From the NCBI GenBank assembly GCA_002499905.1, contig DANP01000012.1, forward strand, positions 1 through 23,743: a DNA stretch of 23,743 nucleotides, given 5' to 3'. Every line of letters begins with the position of its first letter. Position 1 is the first letter of the stretch. A program made the position numbers and the translations under genes. Under the pieces are notes generated by a model. The model was not told the origin of the DNA. It saw only the letters and a program-made list of their open reading frames with translations, and did not search any database. Below, piece after piece: positions 7,699 through 15,153 of this stretch. This DNA comes from Methanolinea sp. UBA277 (lineage in GTDB: Archaea; Halobacteriota; Methanomicrobia; Methanomicrobiales; Methanospirillaceae).

Positions 7699-8856
7699 TT
7701 ATTGTTTGATAATTTGGCGTACTCCTCCCTTGAGGAGTATGCCGAGAACAGGAAATAATTTCGGATTTTTCAATAGGTGACGGATGATGGCCCCCGGGCG
7801 GTCCATATCCCCGTATCGCCGGATGTCCCCAATGATGCCGGGATTATTCAGCAACCGGACCAGGCGATCGATGTCCCCGGCTGATAGCTGCTGCCGGAGC
7901 CGGAATACCCTGAGACCGAGTTCGAGTTCCCGTCCGAAGTCGGCCTTCCAGCGCCGCTCGTACTCGCCGATGACGGCGTCCGACGTATCATTCTTCAGAC
8001 ATGCCGTACTGGCAACTGCTGCGGCATGGCCTGCCGACCGCACACCGGTGTATACCCCTCCGCCAGAGGTGGGTTTGGGGAAGCCTGCCGCATCTCCGAT
8101 GAAGAGGGTTGCATATCCGTAGGTCTTCGGCATCACTCCGAGCGGGACTGTCCCGCTCACCAGGTTGAGAATGCTCTCTCCGCAGATGCCGCGGCAGAAC
8201 GATCTGAACCGCTCCGGGATATCCTGCGTTCCGCAGAGACCGATACGGGCCCGCCTCTTCCCGATCGGAATAACCCACCCGAAGAATTCCGGCGATGCAT
8301 CCGGGTAAAGTTCGACATGCCGGCCGTCCATATCCCTGCTGATCTCTGCCTGGAGCCCGGAGAGAAAGATCGGCGGCCGCTGCATCCCGAGCGATCGGGC
8401 GACCGGGCTCCTGGGGCCGTCGGCTGCAACCAGCACCCGGAATGGGATCTCCGCTCTCCCTGACACCCCCCGTGTACGGATCGCTGATCCTGTACGGCCA
8501 CGATAAGCCGTCTTCAGCCGCACCTCCACTCCTGCGTCAGCAGCCTGCATCGCCATCTCCCGGTCAAGAGCACCCCGGTCCACCACAACGGCACGGGTCC
8601 TGCCGGCATCGAATTCCAGTTCGGATCCCGCTGCAGTGATGATCCGTGCCCCGGAGACTTCGTTCATGACCGATTTCCGTGTTGCCCCGCACTCCCTGAA
8701 TGCGGCACACGAGAGGAGTCCGGCGCACTGGACAGGATGGCCGATGGTGCCGTGCTCCTCGATTAGGCAGGTGGAGAGGCCCTGCTCGGCGCAGAGCCGG
8801 GCACAGGCGCTCCCTGCCGGACCGGCGCCGACCACCACCACGTCATAGTATCGCAT
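7699..8856 (-). CDS. Geranylgeranyl reductase family FAD protein (archaeal lipid saturation)
   Basis: FAD-dependent enzyme that reduces double bonds of the geranylgeranyl chains of archaeal ether lipids, probably as digeranylgeranylglycerophospholipid reductase. It has 385 residues. The N-terminus has the dinucleotide motif GAGPAG (10-15), then PVQCAG (41-46), the family's Pro-x-x-Cys-x-Gly motif near the flavin. A second FAD motif, VAADGPRSP (143-151), and the GDAAGF...PTSGGG block (255-267) follow. There are no membrane helices; a basic, hydrophobic C-terminus (HLLKNPKLFPVLGILLKGG) may touch the membrane. It is transcribed divergently from pth2 with a 111-nt gap, and away from the cbi operon behind a T-run. 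Paralogs with other prenyl substrates exist, so the exact substrate is uncertain. Confidence 0.9.
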   Translation of the reverse strand: MRYYDVVVVGAGPAGSACARLCAEQGLSTCLIEEHGTIGHPVQCAGLLSCAAFRECGATRKSVMNEVSGARIITAAGSELEFDAGRTRAVVVDRGALDREMAMQAADAGVEVRLKTAYRGRTGSAIRTRGVSGRAEIPFRVLVAADGPRSPVARSLGMQRPPIFLSGLQAEISRDMDGRHVELYPDASPEFFGWVIPIGKRRARIGLCGTQDIPERFRSFCRGICGESILNLVSGTVPLGVMPKTYGYATLFIGDAAGFPKPTSGGGVYTGVRSAGHAAAVASTACLKNDTSDAVIGEYERRWKADFGRELELGLRVFRLRQQLSAGDIDRLVRLLNNPGIIGDIRRYGDMDRPGAIIRHLLKNPKLFPVLGILLKGGVRQIIKQ

Positions 8857-8948
8857 CGACAGGTCCCGTACTCACTTCGTAGGTTCTGACAGACTATCAT
8901 GATTTGGCAGGCCGGGGGTTCGCCCGAGGCCACCTATTTGATGGGTGC

Positions 8949-8967
8949 GGTGCAACCTGAATGCACC
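8949..8967. repeat. Inverted repeat abutting the pth2 start codon
   Basis: GGTGCA (8949-8954) and TGCACC (8962-8967) are perfect inverted complements separated by 7 nt; the second arm ends at the base before the ATG. A TATA-like TATTTGAT lies at 8935-8942. The repeat therefore spans the expected transcription start, which suits an operator. Confidence 0.45.
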
Positions 8968-9330
8968 ATGGAGAAGAGTCCGCAATTTGCGTGGAAGCAG
9001 TGCCTTGTCATCCGCTCGGACCTCCGGATGAGCTGTGGGAAGATGTGCGCCCAGGCGGCCCATGCGGCACTGCTCTCCTACGAGAAGACTGATGCGGCTT
9101 CACGGAGAAAGTGGCTCGCGGAAGGGCAGAAAAAGGTCGTCCTCAAGGCAGCCTGTGAACGCGATCTCTACGAGCTGAAGTCCATTGCCGAGGCGGTGGG
9201 AATTGTCACAGCACTGGTGCTGGACGCCGGCATGACCGAGATTCCGCCGGGCACGGTGACCGCTCTCGGGCTCGGCCCGGCAAAATCAGAAGACATGGAC
9301 CGGATCACCGGTTCCCTCTCCCTGCTATGA
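8968..9330 (+). CDS. pth2: Peptidyl-tRNA hydrolase, archaeal/eukaryal type (Pth2)
   Basis: Cleaves peptidyl-tRNA released from stalled ribosomes to recycle tRNA; 120 residues, the usual Pth2 length. The N-terminal KQCLVIRSDLRMSCGKMCAQAAHAA block holds the conserved Lys, Gly-Lys and Ala-Gln...His residues of the active site. DAGMTEIPPGTVTALGLGPA is the C-terminal family signature. The frame is open upstream to 8899, but the extra 23 residues are not family-like, and the ATG at 8968 starts right before the conserved strand. There is no Shine-Dalgarno; a TATA-like element 30 nt upstream suggests a leaderless mRNA. Its stop overlaps the truD start (ATGA), so the two are coupled. Confidence 0.95.
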   Translation: MEKSPQFAWKQCLVIRSDLRMSCGKMCAQAAHAALLSYEKTDAASRRKWLAEGQKKVVLKAACERDLYELKSIAEAVGIVTALVLDAGMTEIPPGTVTALGLGPAKSEDMDRITGSLSLL

Positions 9331-10595
9331 GAGCGAGCACCCACCCTCTCGAGCGTGCCCTCGGCATGGACTACTATGCCAGCGATACCCCGGGAATCGG
9401 GGGGAGGCTCCGGACGGTTCCCGAAGACTTTATCGTCGAGGAGATCCCCCCGGTGACCGGGGATGACGGGCCGTTCCTGCTACTCCGGCTGACCAAGAAG
9501 GACTGGGACCAGCAGCGGGCGATCAGGGAGATCGCCCGGCGTCTGGGCATCTCCTACCGGAAGATCGGGTTTGCCGGGACAAAGGACAAGCATGCCGTCA
9601 CCACCCAGCTGATCTCGATTTCCGGTATCTCCCCGGCGGATATCGGGCGGGTGCAGCTGCGCGATATCCAACTCGAGGTTGCCGGGAGGGCGCACTCACC
9701 GATCACGCTCGGGTCCCACGTGGCAAACCGCTTCTGCATTACCATCCGCGAGGTTGCTGCCGACGGGCTTGCCGGTACCGTGGAACAGGTATCACAGGTC
9801 TGCAGGACCGCGGTACCGAACTACTTCGGGATTCAGCGGTTCGGCGTCATCAGGCCGATTACCCATATCGTCGGCAGGCATCTCCTTCGAACTGATTACG
9901 AGGGGGCGGTGCTCTGCTATATCGGGGAGGCCTTCCCCCGCGAACCCGAGGAGGTCCGAGCCGCACGCTCATCCTTCCTCGCCACCCGGGATGCCCTTTC
10001 AGCCATCCGGGAGTTTCCCCTCCCCCTGGCCTATGAGCGATCGATGCTCCACCATCTCGCCGTTCATCCCGGAGACTACCGGGGCGCACTGAAGATCCTG
10101 CCCCCGAAGATCCTCTCCCTGTTTGTGAGTGCGTACCAGTCCTGGCTCTTCAACAAGACCCTGTCCGCACGGATCATGGAAGGGAACACGCTGACCGACC
10201 CCCTCCCAGGTGACCGGCTCCTGTTTGAGAACGGGCGCGAAGACCGGGTCACTGACGGGAACATCGGAAATGCCAGGCTGCAGGTGCAACGGGGGCGGTG
10301 CCGGATTGCGCTGCGGATGCCCGGCTGCAGCCCATCCGGCCCGGAGTACAGCGACCTTGATACCATGTCCTTCCTGCTCAGGGAGGACGGCATCAGGGAG
10401 GAGGATTTCTGTTCGGTCCGGGACCTCGTGAACACCCGGTTTGAGGGTGCCGTACGGCCCATATCACTCTCAACTGAGATATCGGCCATGGCCGGCGAGG
10501 ACTTCGTCCGGCTCGAGTTCTCGCTTCCGCCCGGCCAGTATGCCACCACCATCTGCCGGGAGTACATGAAGGCCGACCCGCTGATGATGATCTGA
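9327..10595 (+). CDS. truD: tRNA pseudouridine(13) synthase TruD
   Basis: Converts a uridine of tRNA (position 13 in the characterised enzymes) to pseudouridine; 422 residues, typical of the archaeal TruD/Pus7 family. The TruD catalytic motif GFAGTKDKHAVTTQ spans 81-94, with Asp87 as the likely nucleophile. NYFGIQRFG at 165-173 is the second family signature. The region after about 175, including the SAYQSWLFNKTLS stretch, corresponds to the TRUD insertion domain. The start overlaps the pth2 stop by 4 nt, making a translation-related operon. Its stop is 10 nt from the convergent sppA stop, leaving almost no space for terminators. No unusual features. Confidence 0.96.
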   Translation: MRASTHPLERALGMDYYASDTPGIGGRLRTVPEDFIVEEIPPVTGDDGPFLLLRLTKKDWDQQRAIREIARRLGISYRKIGFAGTKDKHAVTTQLISISGISPADIGRVQLRDIQLEVAGRAHSPITLGSHVANRFCITIREVAADGLAGTVEQVSQVCRTAVPNYFGIQRFGVIRPITHIVGRHLLRTDYEGAVLCYIGEAFPREPEEVRAARSSFLATRDALSAIREFPLPLAYERSMLHHLAVHPGDYRGALKILPPKILSLFVSAYQSWLFNKTLSARIMEGNTLTDPLPGDRLLFENGREDRVTDGNIGNARLQVQRGRCRIALRMPGCSPSGPEYSDLDTMSFLLREDGIREEDFCSVRDLVNTRFEGAVRPISLSTEISAMAGEDFVRLEFSLPPGQYATTICREYMKADPLMMI

Positions 10596-10605
10596 TCTGT
10601 GCTCG

Positions 10606-11400
10606 TCAGGAGAGGGCCCGGGCACCGGCAATGGCATCATGGAGGTTGCCGATCTCGTCCACCAGGCCGAGATCGACTGCCTCCTCGCCGCGGAAGATGC
10701 GGGCATCCTCGATCATGCTCCGGTCAAGGGGACGCTGGGAGAGGATATCATCCATGAACCGTCGGGCGCTCTGGTTCACGATCTGTCCGGCATACCGCCG
10801 TTCTTCTTCGGTGAGGGGACGGTACTCTGCCCCCATATCCTTCATGCTCCCCGATTTGATCACCTCGATGCTGAGGTTCTCCTCCTCCATCCAGCCGCTG
10901 ATGTCGGTGAAGATCCAGGCGGTGCCGATGCCGCCGGTGAGGGTGTCGGGACTGGCATAGATCCTGTCCGCGTATGCGCTGATGTAGTAAGCGGATGATG
11001 TGGCAATGTCCCCCATGGAGACGACGACCGGTTTTCTCTCCTTCGCATACAGGACATCGGCCACGATCTCCTGCGCACCTGCCGGGGTCCCTCCGGGGCT
11101 GTTGATGCGGAGCACGATCGCATCGATAATCGGGTCATCGGCTGCGTCCCGGATCATCCCTCCGACAGATTCGCTGCCGGCATACCCGTTTCCGGATTCC
11201 CCGGTGACGATGATCCCCTCTATCCTGATGACGGAGATACCCAGGTCCCGTGAATACCCCGGTAGCACTACAGCAAGACCGGCGGCCGCGAGAATAACCA
11301 CGAGTATGAGGAGTATAAAAAAAATAGGGTTCTTCTTCCGCGACTGCTGGTCACCCGGATCCGGCAGCATCTCCCCCGCCCCCATCGGCATAGAGGACAT
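10606..11400 (-). CDS. sppA: SppA-type membrane serine peptidase (signal peptide peptidase)
   Basis: S49-family Ser/Lys peptidase that degrades cleaved signal peptides or membrane-bound fragments; 264 residues. A cytoplasmic N-terminus precedes one membrane helix (about 25-47), which would place the catalytic domain outside. LRINSPGGTPAGAQEI (98-111) is the family core. Ser135 in GDIATSSAYYIS is the likely nucleophile and Lys187 in IKSGSMKDMG the general base, as in short SppA of Bacillus. The usual Ala-Ser-Gly-Gly-Tyr is varied here to Thr-Ser-Ser-Ala-Tyr. The ATG at 11400 overlaps the upstream arfC gene by 50 nt; ATGs at 11391, 11385 and 11370 are alternatives and none has a clear Shine-Dalgarno. 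It is probably co-transcribed with arfC. Confidence 0.92.
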   Translation of the reverse strand: MSSMPMGAGEMLPDPGDQQSRKKNPIFFILLILVVILAAAGLAVVLPGYSRDLGISVIRIEGIIVTGESGNGYAGSESVGGMIRDAADDPIIDAIVLRINSPGGTPAGAQEIVADVLYAKERKPVVVSMGDIATSSAYYISAYADRIYASPDTLTGGIGTAWIFTDISGWMEEENLSIEVIKSGSMKDMGAEYRPLTEEERRYAGQIVNQSARRFMDDILSQRPLDRSMIEDARIFRGEEAVDLGLVDEIGNLHDAIAGARALS

Positions 11401-12064
11401 CGTACTCGGTCACAAGGTTGGTCCCGCACAGGTAGAAGTTCTTAAGGGCCAGCCTGATCATCTCCTCCTCGGACTCGATGTGCATTCCCCCGACCAGCGA
11501 GGGTGTATCCGATCCCCCGACGATAAAGGGGAGGTGTATCAGCCGGATCTCGTCTACGAGCCGGTGGTGGAGCATGTGCCAGTTCAGGGTCGGGCCTCCC
11601 TCGATCATGAGCTTCCGGATCCCGAAGTCTGCAGAGAGGATCCGCATGAGTTCAGGGAGTGAGACATGATCAGTTCCGGCAACCACGATGACCGCACCCT
11701 GCTCCCGAAGAGCGTCGACCCGTTCGGGAGGTGCCTTCTCCGAGACCGCGATGATGGTGGGGGCATCAGGGGAGAGCACGTGTGCGTCAGGGGGGATATC
11801 GGCCATGCTGGAGGGAATCACCCGCACCGGGTTTCTTCCCTCAACGTATCGCACGGTGAGAAATGAGTTGTCTATCCGGATGGTGTTTGACCCGACCATG
11901 ATGGCATCGCAGGCAGCTCTCGTCTGGTGGAGCAGAATCTCGGTGGCATGATCCATGTACTTCATCAGGATCTTGCTCGAGCACCCCTTCTTCAGCGTCA
12001 GCTTCCCGTCGGCGGTTATCTCAGACATCATCAGCACATGCGGCCGTTCTGGTGATCCTTCCAC
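11351..12064 (-). CDS. arfC: 2,5-diamino-6-ribosylaminopyrimidinone 5'-phosphate reductase (RibD_C family)
   Basis: NADPH-dependent reductase of the archaeal riboflavin pathway, which also feeds 5-amino-6-ribitylamino-uracil into F420. It reduces the ribose side chain before deamination. The 237 residues match the stand-alone archaeal reductase, without the deaminase domain of bacterial RibD. Visible blocks are MMSEITADGKL near 12, DAIMVGSNTIRIDN at 53-66, EGGPTLNW at 155-162 and VGGSDTPSLVGG at 182-193. The start is GTG at 12064, with GGAG 6 nt upstream. The C-terminal Gly/Asp-rich tail is unlike the family core and overlaps the downstream sppA start. No other riboflavin gene is nearby. Confidence 0.93.
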   Translation of the reverse strand: MEGSPERPHVLMMSEITADGKLTLKKGCSSKILMKYMDHATEILLHQTRAACDAIMVGSNTIRIDNSFLTVRYVEGRNPVRVIPSSMADIPPDAHVLSPDAPTIIAVSEKAPPERVDALREQGAVIVVAGTDHVSLPELMRILSADFGIRKLMIEGGPTLNWHMLHHRLVDEIRLIHLPFIVGGSDTPSLVGGMHIESEEEMIRLALKNFYLCGTNLVTEYDVLYADGGGGDAAGSG

Positions 12065-12150
12065 GTCAAACTCCTTTCAGGAAGCTTCGTGCTGCTATGT
12101 AATATCATTGTCTGAAAAGAGTATGTCAGGGGCGCTGCCACCCATTGCAA

Positions 12151-12158
12151 TTATTTAT
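12151..12158 (+). promoter_or_regulatory. TATA-like element for the CDP-alcohol transferase
   Basis: TTATTTAT is centred 30 nt upstream of the ATG at 12185, and no Shine-Dalgarno precedes that ATG. The spacing suits a leaderless or very short-leader transcript. The 120-nt divergent gap it lies in also serves arfC. Confidence 0.45.
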
Positions 12159-12184
12159 CCTGTGCGATGCTACTTAGATGATCC

Positions 12185-12817
12185 ATGAATATAACCGCAT
12201 TCCGGCCACGGCTCCTCAGGTACATCGAGCCGATCGCGACCGTCTTCTGCAGGGCCGGGGTCACACCGAACCAGATTTCGCTCCTCTCCCTCCTGTTCGG
12301 GGTGCTCTGTGCGGTCTGTTACTTCTACCGGATGTTTGCCATCGGCAGCATCTTCCTCTTTCTCTCAGCGGTCCTCGACCTGGTGGACGGGAGCGTTGCC
12401 CGCAGGACCGAGAAAGAGACCCGGTTTGGTGCGGTCTTCGACTGGATCGTTGATAAATACGTTGACGCCCTGGTTATCCTCGGGATCGGGCTCTCCGGGA
12501 TCGCTATCCTGTCCCGTTTCAACGACCTGCCCGTGGGGAGCGATTTTGCAATCGTGGCGATCGCCATCATCGGCTCGCTGATGAATACCTTCATCAAGCC
12601 GGTGGTCTATGCAGAAACCGGCTACGAGGAGCGAATCGACGGGAAGATCGAGGATCCCCTGGAAGGGGTGGGATTCTTCGGGCGCCCTGAGACTATCCTC
12701 GTGCTCATCATCGGGGGCCTGACCGGGTTTATCTGGGTCTCCGTGCTGCTGATTGCCGTTGGGACCAATCTCTCGGCACTCCAGCGGATCATCTATCTCT
12801 ACGGAAGACTCTCCTGA
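12185..12817 (+). CDS. CDP-alcohol phosphatidyltransferase, probable archaetidylinositol phosphate synthase
   Basis: Integral membrane enzyme that transfers the archaetidyl group from CDP-archaeol to an alcohol acceptor, making polar lipid head groups. It has 210 residues and about six hydrophobic helices. The full CDP-alcohol motif is present: Asp65-x2-Asp68-Gly69-x2-Ala72-Arg73-x8-Gly82-x3-Asp86-x3-Asp90, the two-metal catalytic site. The length and the lack of extra helices favour archaetidylinositol phosphate synthase; serine or glycerol transfer is not excluded. The last 29 nt overlap the 3' end of archaeosortase A on the other strand. In haloarchaea, archaeosortase and archaetidylserine enzymes are functionally linked in lipid anchoring, so the pairing may be meaningful, though here the genes converge. 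Confidence 0.88.
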   Translation: MNITAFRPRLLRYIEPIATVFCRAGVTPNQISLLSLLFGVLCAVCYFYRMFAIGSIFLFLSAVLDLVDGSVARRTEKETRFGAVFDWIVDKYVDALVILGIGLSGIAILSRFNDLPVGSDFAIVAIAIIGSLMNTFIKPVVYAETGYEERIDGKIEDPLEGVGFFGRPETILVLIIGGLTGFIWVSVLLIAVGTNLSALQRIIYLYGRLS

Positions 12818-13601
12818 CCTCCCCGGAATACAGGCTGTACAGGTCTGCAGCGAGGTCCGCCAGCCCCGGGATGACACGGAACAGGGCATACGCAATACCG
12901 ACCAGGAGCATAAGGGCCAGCAGCTCGGCAATGACGTTGTGAGCCCAGAAGAAGCTCTCGTACCCGTACTCCCCGTTCCCGGCAATACCCGGAAGATAGG
13001 GGAACCACTGGCCGGTGTAGGCGATGATGACCGCCGTGTTCCTGATGAGGTTTAAGGTATAGATGGTCGGCACGATGAGCAGGAACGCGAGGATCTTCTG
13101 TCGGCTGGTGGTCGGGACTGCAGCCGCGACTCCCAGCATGATGGCGATGGCCTGGATCCCGGTGCAGGCAAGGATGATCTCGACCCGGAATCCGTTCCTG
13201 ATCACCATGTTCCAGGCGGTCAGCACGGCATCGTACCCGAGCATATTCACCAGCCAGAGCGTCTGACCGACCACGATTGATATCAGCCAGTCGCCCAGGG
13301 GGGTGAAGGCGAACGGCGCATAGACCAGGAAGGCGACAGCGGCTGCCCGGGAGAGCTGTTCGACCCGGGTGTCTCCGAGAACCAGGTATTTTGCCGTGAT
13401 GAGCAGGAACGGGACGGAGAGGATGGCCAGCGTCGGGTAGAGGTAGTTATTGATCGAGAAGTAGTACGGCACCTCGGCAAAGAGAAAGAGCACCATCGCT
13501 GTCCATCCGAAGACTGCAAACCAGTTCCGGGTCTTCGACGGGATGAGAAAGGCCAGGAAGAGAATACAGGAGACCAGCACCAGGTACTCTTTCATTCCCA
13601 T
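12789..13601 (-). CDS. artA: Archaeosortase A
   Basis: Membrane transpeptidase that cuts C-terminal sorting signals (PGF-CTERM type) and attaches surface proteins to archaeal lipid. It has 270 residues and about eight hydrophobic helices. The exosortase/archaeosortase triad is visible: Cys146 in EIILACTGIQA, Arg187 in NLIRNTAVI and a candidate third residue His221 in FWAHNVIAE. The 41-residue Cys-Arg spacing fits the family. The charged C-terminal tail (VRRVFRRDR) lies in the overlap with the convergent CDP-alcohol transferase gene. No protein in the window has a PGF-CTERM or similar tripartite C-terminus, so the substrates are encoded elsewhere. It is divergent from tfs with a 110-nt gap. 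Confidence 0.93.
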   Translation of the reverse strand: MGMKEYLVLVSCILFLAFLIPSKTRNWFAVFGWTAMVLFLFAEVPYYFSINNYLYPTLAILSVPFLLITAKYLVLGDTRVEQLSRAAAVAFLVYAPFAFTPLGDWLISIVVGQTLWLVNMLGYDAVLTAWNMVIRNGFRVEIILACTGIQAIAIMLGVAAAVPTTSRQKILAFLLIVPTIYTLNLIRNTAVIIAYTGQWFPYLPGIAGNGEYGYESFFWAHNVIAELLALMLLVGIAYALFRVIPGLADLAADLYSLYSGEVRRVFRRDR

Positions 13602-13680
13602 AATAATCGGTGCCGGGCGGAAAAAGGGTTGCGATGGGGAACTTCAGCCATAAAACCCCTGAAACGACGTTATCCAAGCC

Positions 13681-13688
13681 TTAATCAT
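13681..13688 (+). promoter_or_regulatory. TATA-like element for tfs
   Basis: TTAATCAT is centred 28 nt upstream of the tfs ATG. There is no Shine-Dalgarno before that ATG, which again suits a leaderless mRNA. An out-of-frame ATG at 13701 is not used. Confidence 0.4.
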
Positions 13689-13711
13689 GCATGTGAACCC
13701 ATGAGTAACCA

Positions 13712-14023
13712 ATGTTCTGTCCTGAGTGCAAGAGCCTGATGATATCATCCGGGGGCCAGCTGAAGTGCCGGAAATGCGGGTACATCAGGAAAATAACTGA
13801 TGACGATCAGCTCCAGAGAACGCGAAAAAGAAGCGAAAAGGAGATTGTCATCGTCGAAGATGAGGAGACTGTCAGGACACTTCCCACCATCGCCACCAAG
13901 TGCCCGAAGTGCGAGCATAACCTCGCGTTCTGGTGGCTGCGCCAGCTCAGGTCGGCCGATGAGAGCGAGGTCCGGTTCTTCCGGTGCTGCGAGTGCGGCC
14001 ATACCTGGCGGGAATACGACTGA
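13712..14023 (+). CDS. tfs: Transcription factor S (TFIIS-like RNA cleavage factor)
   Basis: Induces transcript cleavage in backtracked archaeal RNA polymerase; 103 residues, the usual length. The N-terminal zinc ribbon is formed by Cys3, Cys6, Cys19 and Cys22. The C-terminal TFIIS-type ribbon has CPKC at 64-67 and CxxC at 92-95, and its hairpin carries the acidic pair Asp83-Glu84 that enters the polymerase active site. The acidic pair and full second ribbon separate it from RPB9-like subunits. The linker (about 28-58) is highly charged. It stands alone and is convergent with the first secreted paralog, with an 88-nt gap. Confidence 0.95.
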   Translation: MFCPECKSLMISSGGQLKCRKCGYIRKITDDDQLQRTRKRSEKEIVIVEDEETVRTLPTIATKCPKCEHNLAFWWLRQLRSADESEVRFFRCCECGHTWREYD

Positions 14024-14075
14024 AATCCCACACTGTTCTTCAGGATATCCGGACATGTATTCCAGGGTATTCTTC

Positions 14076-14102
14076 AAAAAAAATACCGGAAAAATTTCCG
14101 GT
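14076..14102 (-). terminator. Hairpin plus T-run terminator of the 14112 gene
   Basis: On the minus strand the stem ACCGGAAA / TTTCCGGT (arms 14102-14095 and 14092-14085) is followed by A and eight T (14083-14076). It lies 10 nt past the stop codon of the secreted paralog. On the plus strand no T-run follows, so it does not serve tfs. Confidence 0.75.
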
Positions 14103-14111
14103 TTCCTGCTC

Positions 14112-14978
14112 TCACCGCACGATCCCTGATTCGTAGTGCATCATCTTTTCGAACAGGGTGATGGCGCCGTCAGCGCTGGTCTCTTCGGAGAATTCAATCC
14201 GCTCCATCAGGGTTGGAGGGTGACCATTCCCATTGGAGTTGCTTTCACTAGTGTAACCCCGTGCTTCCTGGATCAGGACATCCATGTACGCAGAAGCCAG
14301 TCCACTCGAGGGGACATCAGCTACCAGTTCCGTGACGCGGATATCATGGTTCAGTTCAATATTCCCGCTGCCGGTAGCCGGAAGGAACGATGATCCCAAT
14401 GACATGACGAACCGATCGGTGGTGGTGGTCCTGGCATTTGCCACCGTCATATCGATTGTGCTTCCTGCTTCCGCACGGTTACAGTATGCCGGGGTGAATA
14501 TTGTCTCAGCCGGGGCAAACGGACAGACGGTGACAGCCCGGGTCAGATATTCATTGGATGCGCCATCGACCATGATCACATCACTTGAAACGACATGGGC
14601 ACCATCGATACCTATGAACCCTATCTGCTTGGTCGCCTCGATGTTCCACTGCCCGGTGATCTGGGCGCTGGTCTCAACATCGAGCTCCTTGTCGTAGAGC
14701 ATCAGTCCTGTACCGTGAGACTGGGTATCCTCGGTATAGATTGATTCATAGATCCCTGATGCGACAGTGTCAAGCGGAGGGATATCGGGAAGTCCTCCGG
14801 GAGCGTTGGTTATCCTCCACTGGATTTCCGTCGCGCTCGCGAAATTGCCAACCGCATTCACCGATGTTGATGTGATAATCCCCTGCGTCTCGGGGACTGC
14901 AGGGATGCCTACATCGGCAAGCGCACATCCGCACATCATAATGCAGCCGATAAGCATCAGAATAAGGGGTTTTTTCAT
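14112..14978 (-). CDS. Secreted protein of unknown function, tandem paralog A
   Basis: A 288-residue exported protein of unknown function. The signal peptide is Lys-Lys, a hydrophobic core, then ALA|DVG, a signal peptidase I site at about residue 22. The mature part is Thr/Ser/Gly-rich and predicted mostly beta, with two cysteines about 16 residues apart (CPFAPAE...YCNRAEAGS) that could form a disulfide. It ends in MHYESGIVR with no membrane helix or sorting signal. It is clearly homologous along its whole length to the neighbour at 15154-16026; the blocks TSTSVNAVGN, TGQWNIEATKQ, AEAGSTIDMTVAN, SSGLASAYMDVLIQEARG and RIEFSEETSADG are nearly identical. The ATG has a strong Shine-Dalgarno (AGGAGG) behind a hairpin at 14995-15017, and a terminator follows. 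Surface or extracellular role is inference. Confidence 0.85.
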   Translation of the reverse strand: MKKPLILMLIGCIMMCGCALADVGIPAVPETQGIITSTSVNAVGNFASATEIQWRITNAPGGLPDIPPLDTVASGIYESIYTEDTQSHGTGLMLYDKELDVETSAQITGQWNIEATKQIGFIGIDGAHVVSSDVIMVDGASNEYLTRAVTVCPFAPAETIFTPAYCNRAEAGSTIDMTVANARTTTTDRFVMSLGSSFLPATGSGNIELNHDIRVTELVADVPSSGLASAYMDVLIQEARGYTSESNSNGNGHPPTLMERIEFSEETSADGAITLFEKMMHYESGIVR

Positions 14979-14994
14979 TGCATTCCTCCTTCAC

Positions 14995-15017
14995 CGGTGC
15001 TGATTCTTTCAGCACCG
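14995..15017 (-). promoter_or_regulatory. 5' leader hairpin of secreted paralog A
   Basis: Perfect 9-bp stem CGGTGCTGA / TCAGCACCG with a 5-nt loop, lying 4 nt upstream of the Shine-Dalgarno on the minus-strand transcript. A weak TATA-like GATTTAGG (about 15047-15040) places the transcription start near 15018, so the hairpin would be the 5' end of the mRNA. The paralog has an equivalent hairpin. Confidence 0.65.
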
Positions 15018-15129
15018 TATGCTCCTTTCATGAGGAATGCCTAAATCTTTGTGGTGGAACGCATTGCCAAACGTCTGCCAACTGAACTGTCACCCTCCAT
15101 GGATGAATATCCCCCGGGTACTGGAATTT

Positions 15130-15141
15130 AAAAAAAGAAAA
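15130..15141 (-). terminator. T-rich terminator of secreted paralog B
   Basis: On the minus strand TTTTCTTTTTTT begins 13 nt past the stop codon at 15154. No stable stem precedes it. T-rich stretches of this kind are common archaeal terminators; partial readthrough into paralog A is possible. Confidence 0.5.
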
Positions 15142-15153
15142 TAATCAGGGATT

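Noticed and set aside
8899..8967. N-terminal extension of pth2
   Set aside because: The 23 extra residues are not family-like, and the TATA-like element and inverted repeat lie within this stretch.
14931..14978. Lipobox-like LIGC in secreted paralog A
   Set aside because: The Cys would be at residue 12, too early, and paralog B has no Cys there; both share an Ala-Leu-Ala signal peptidase I site.
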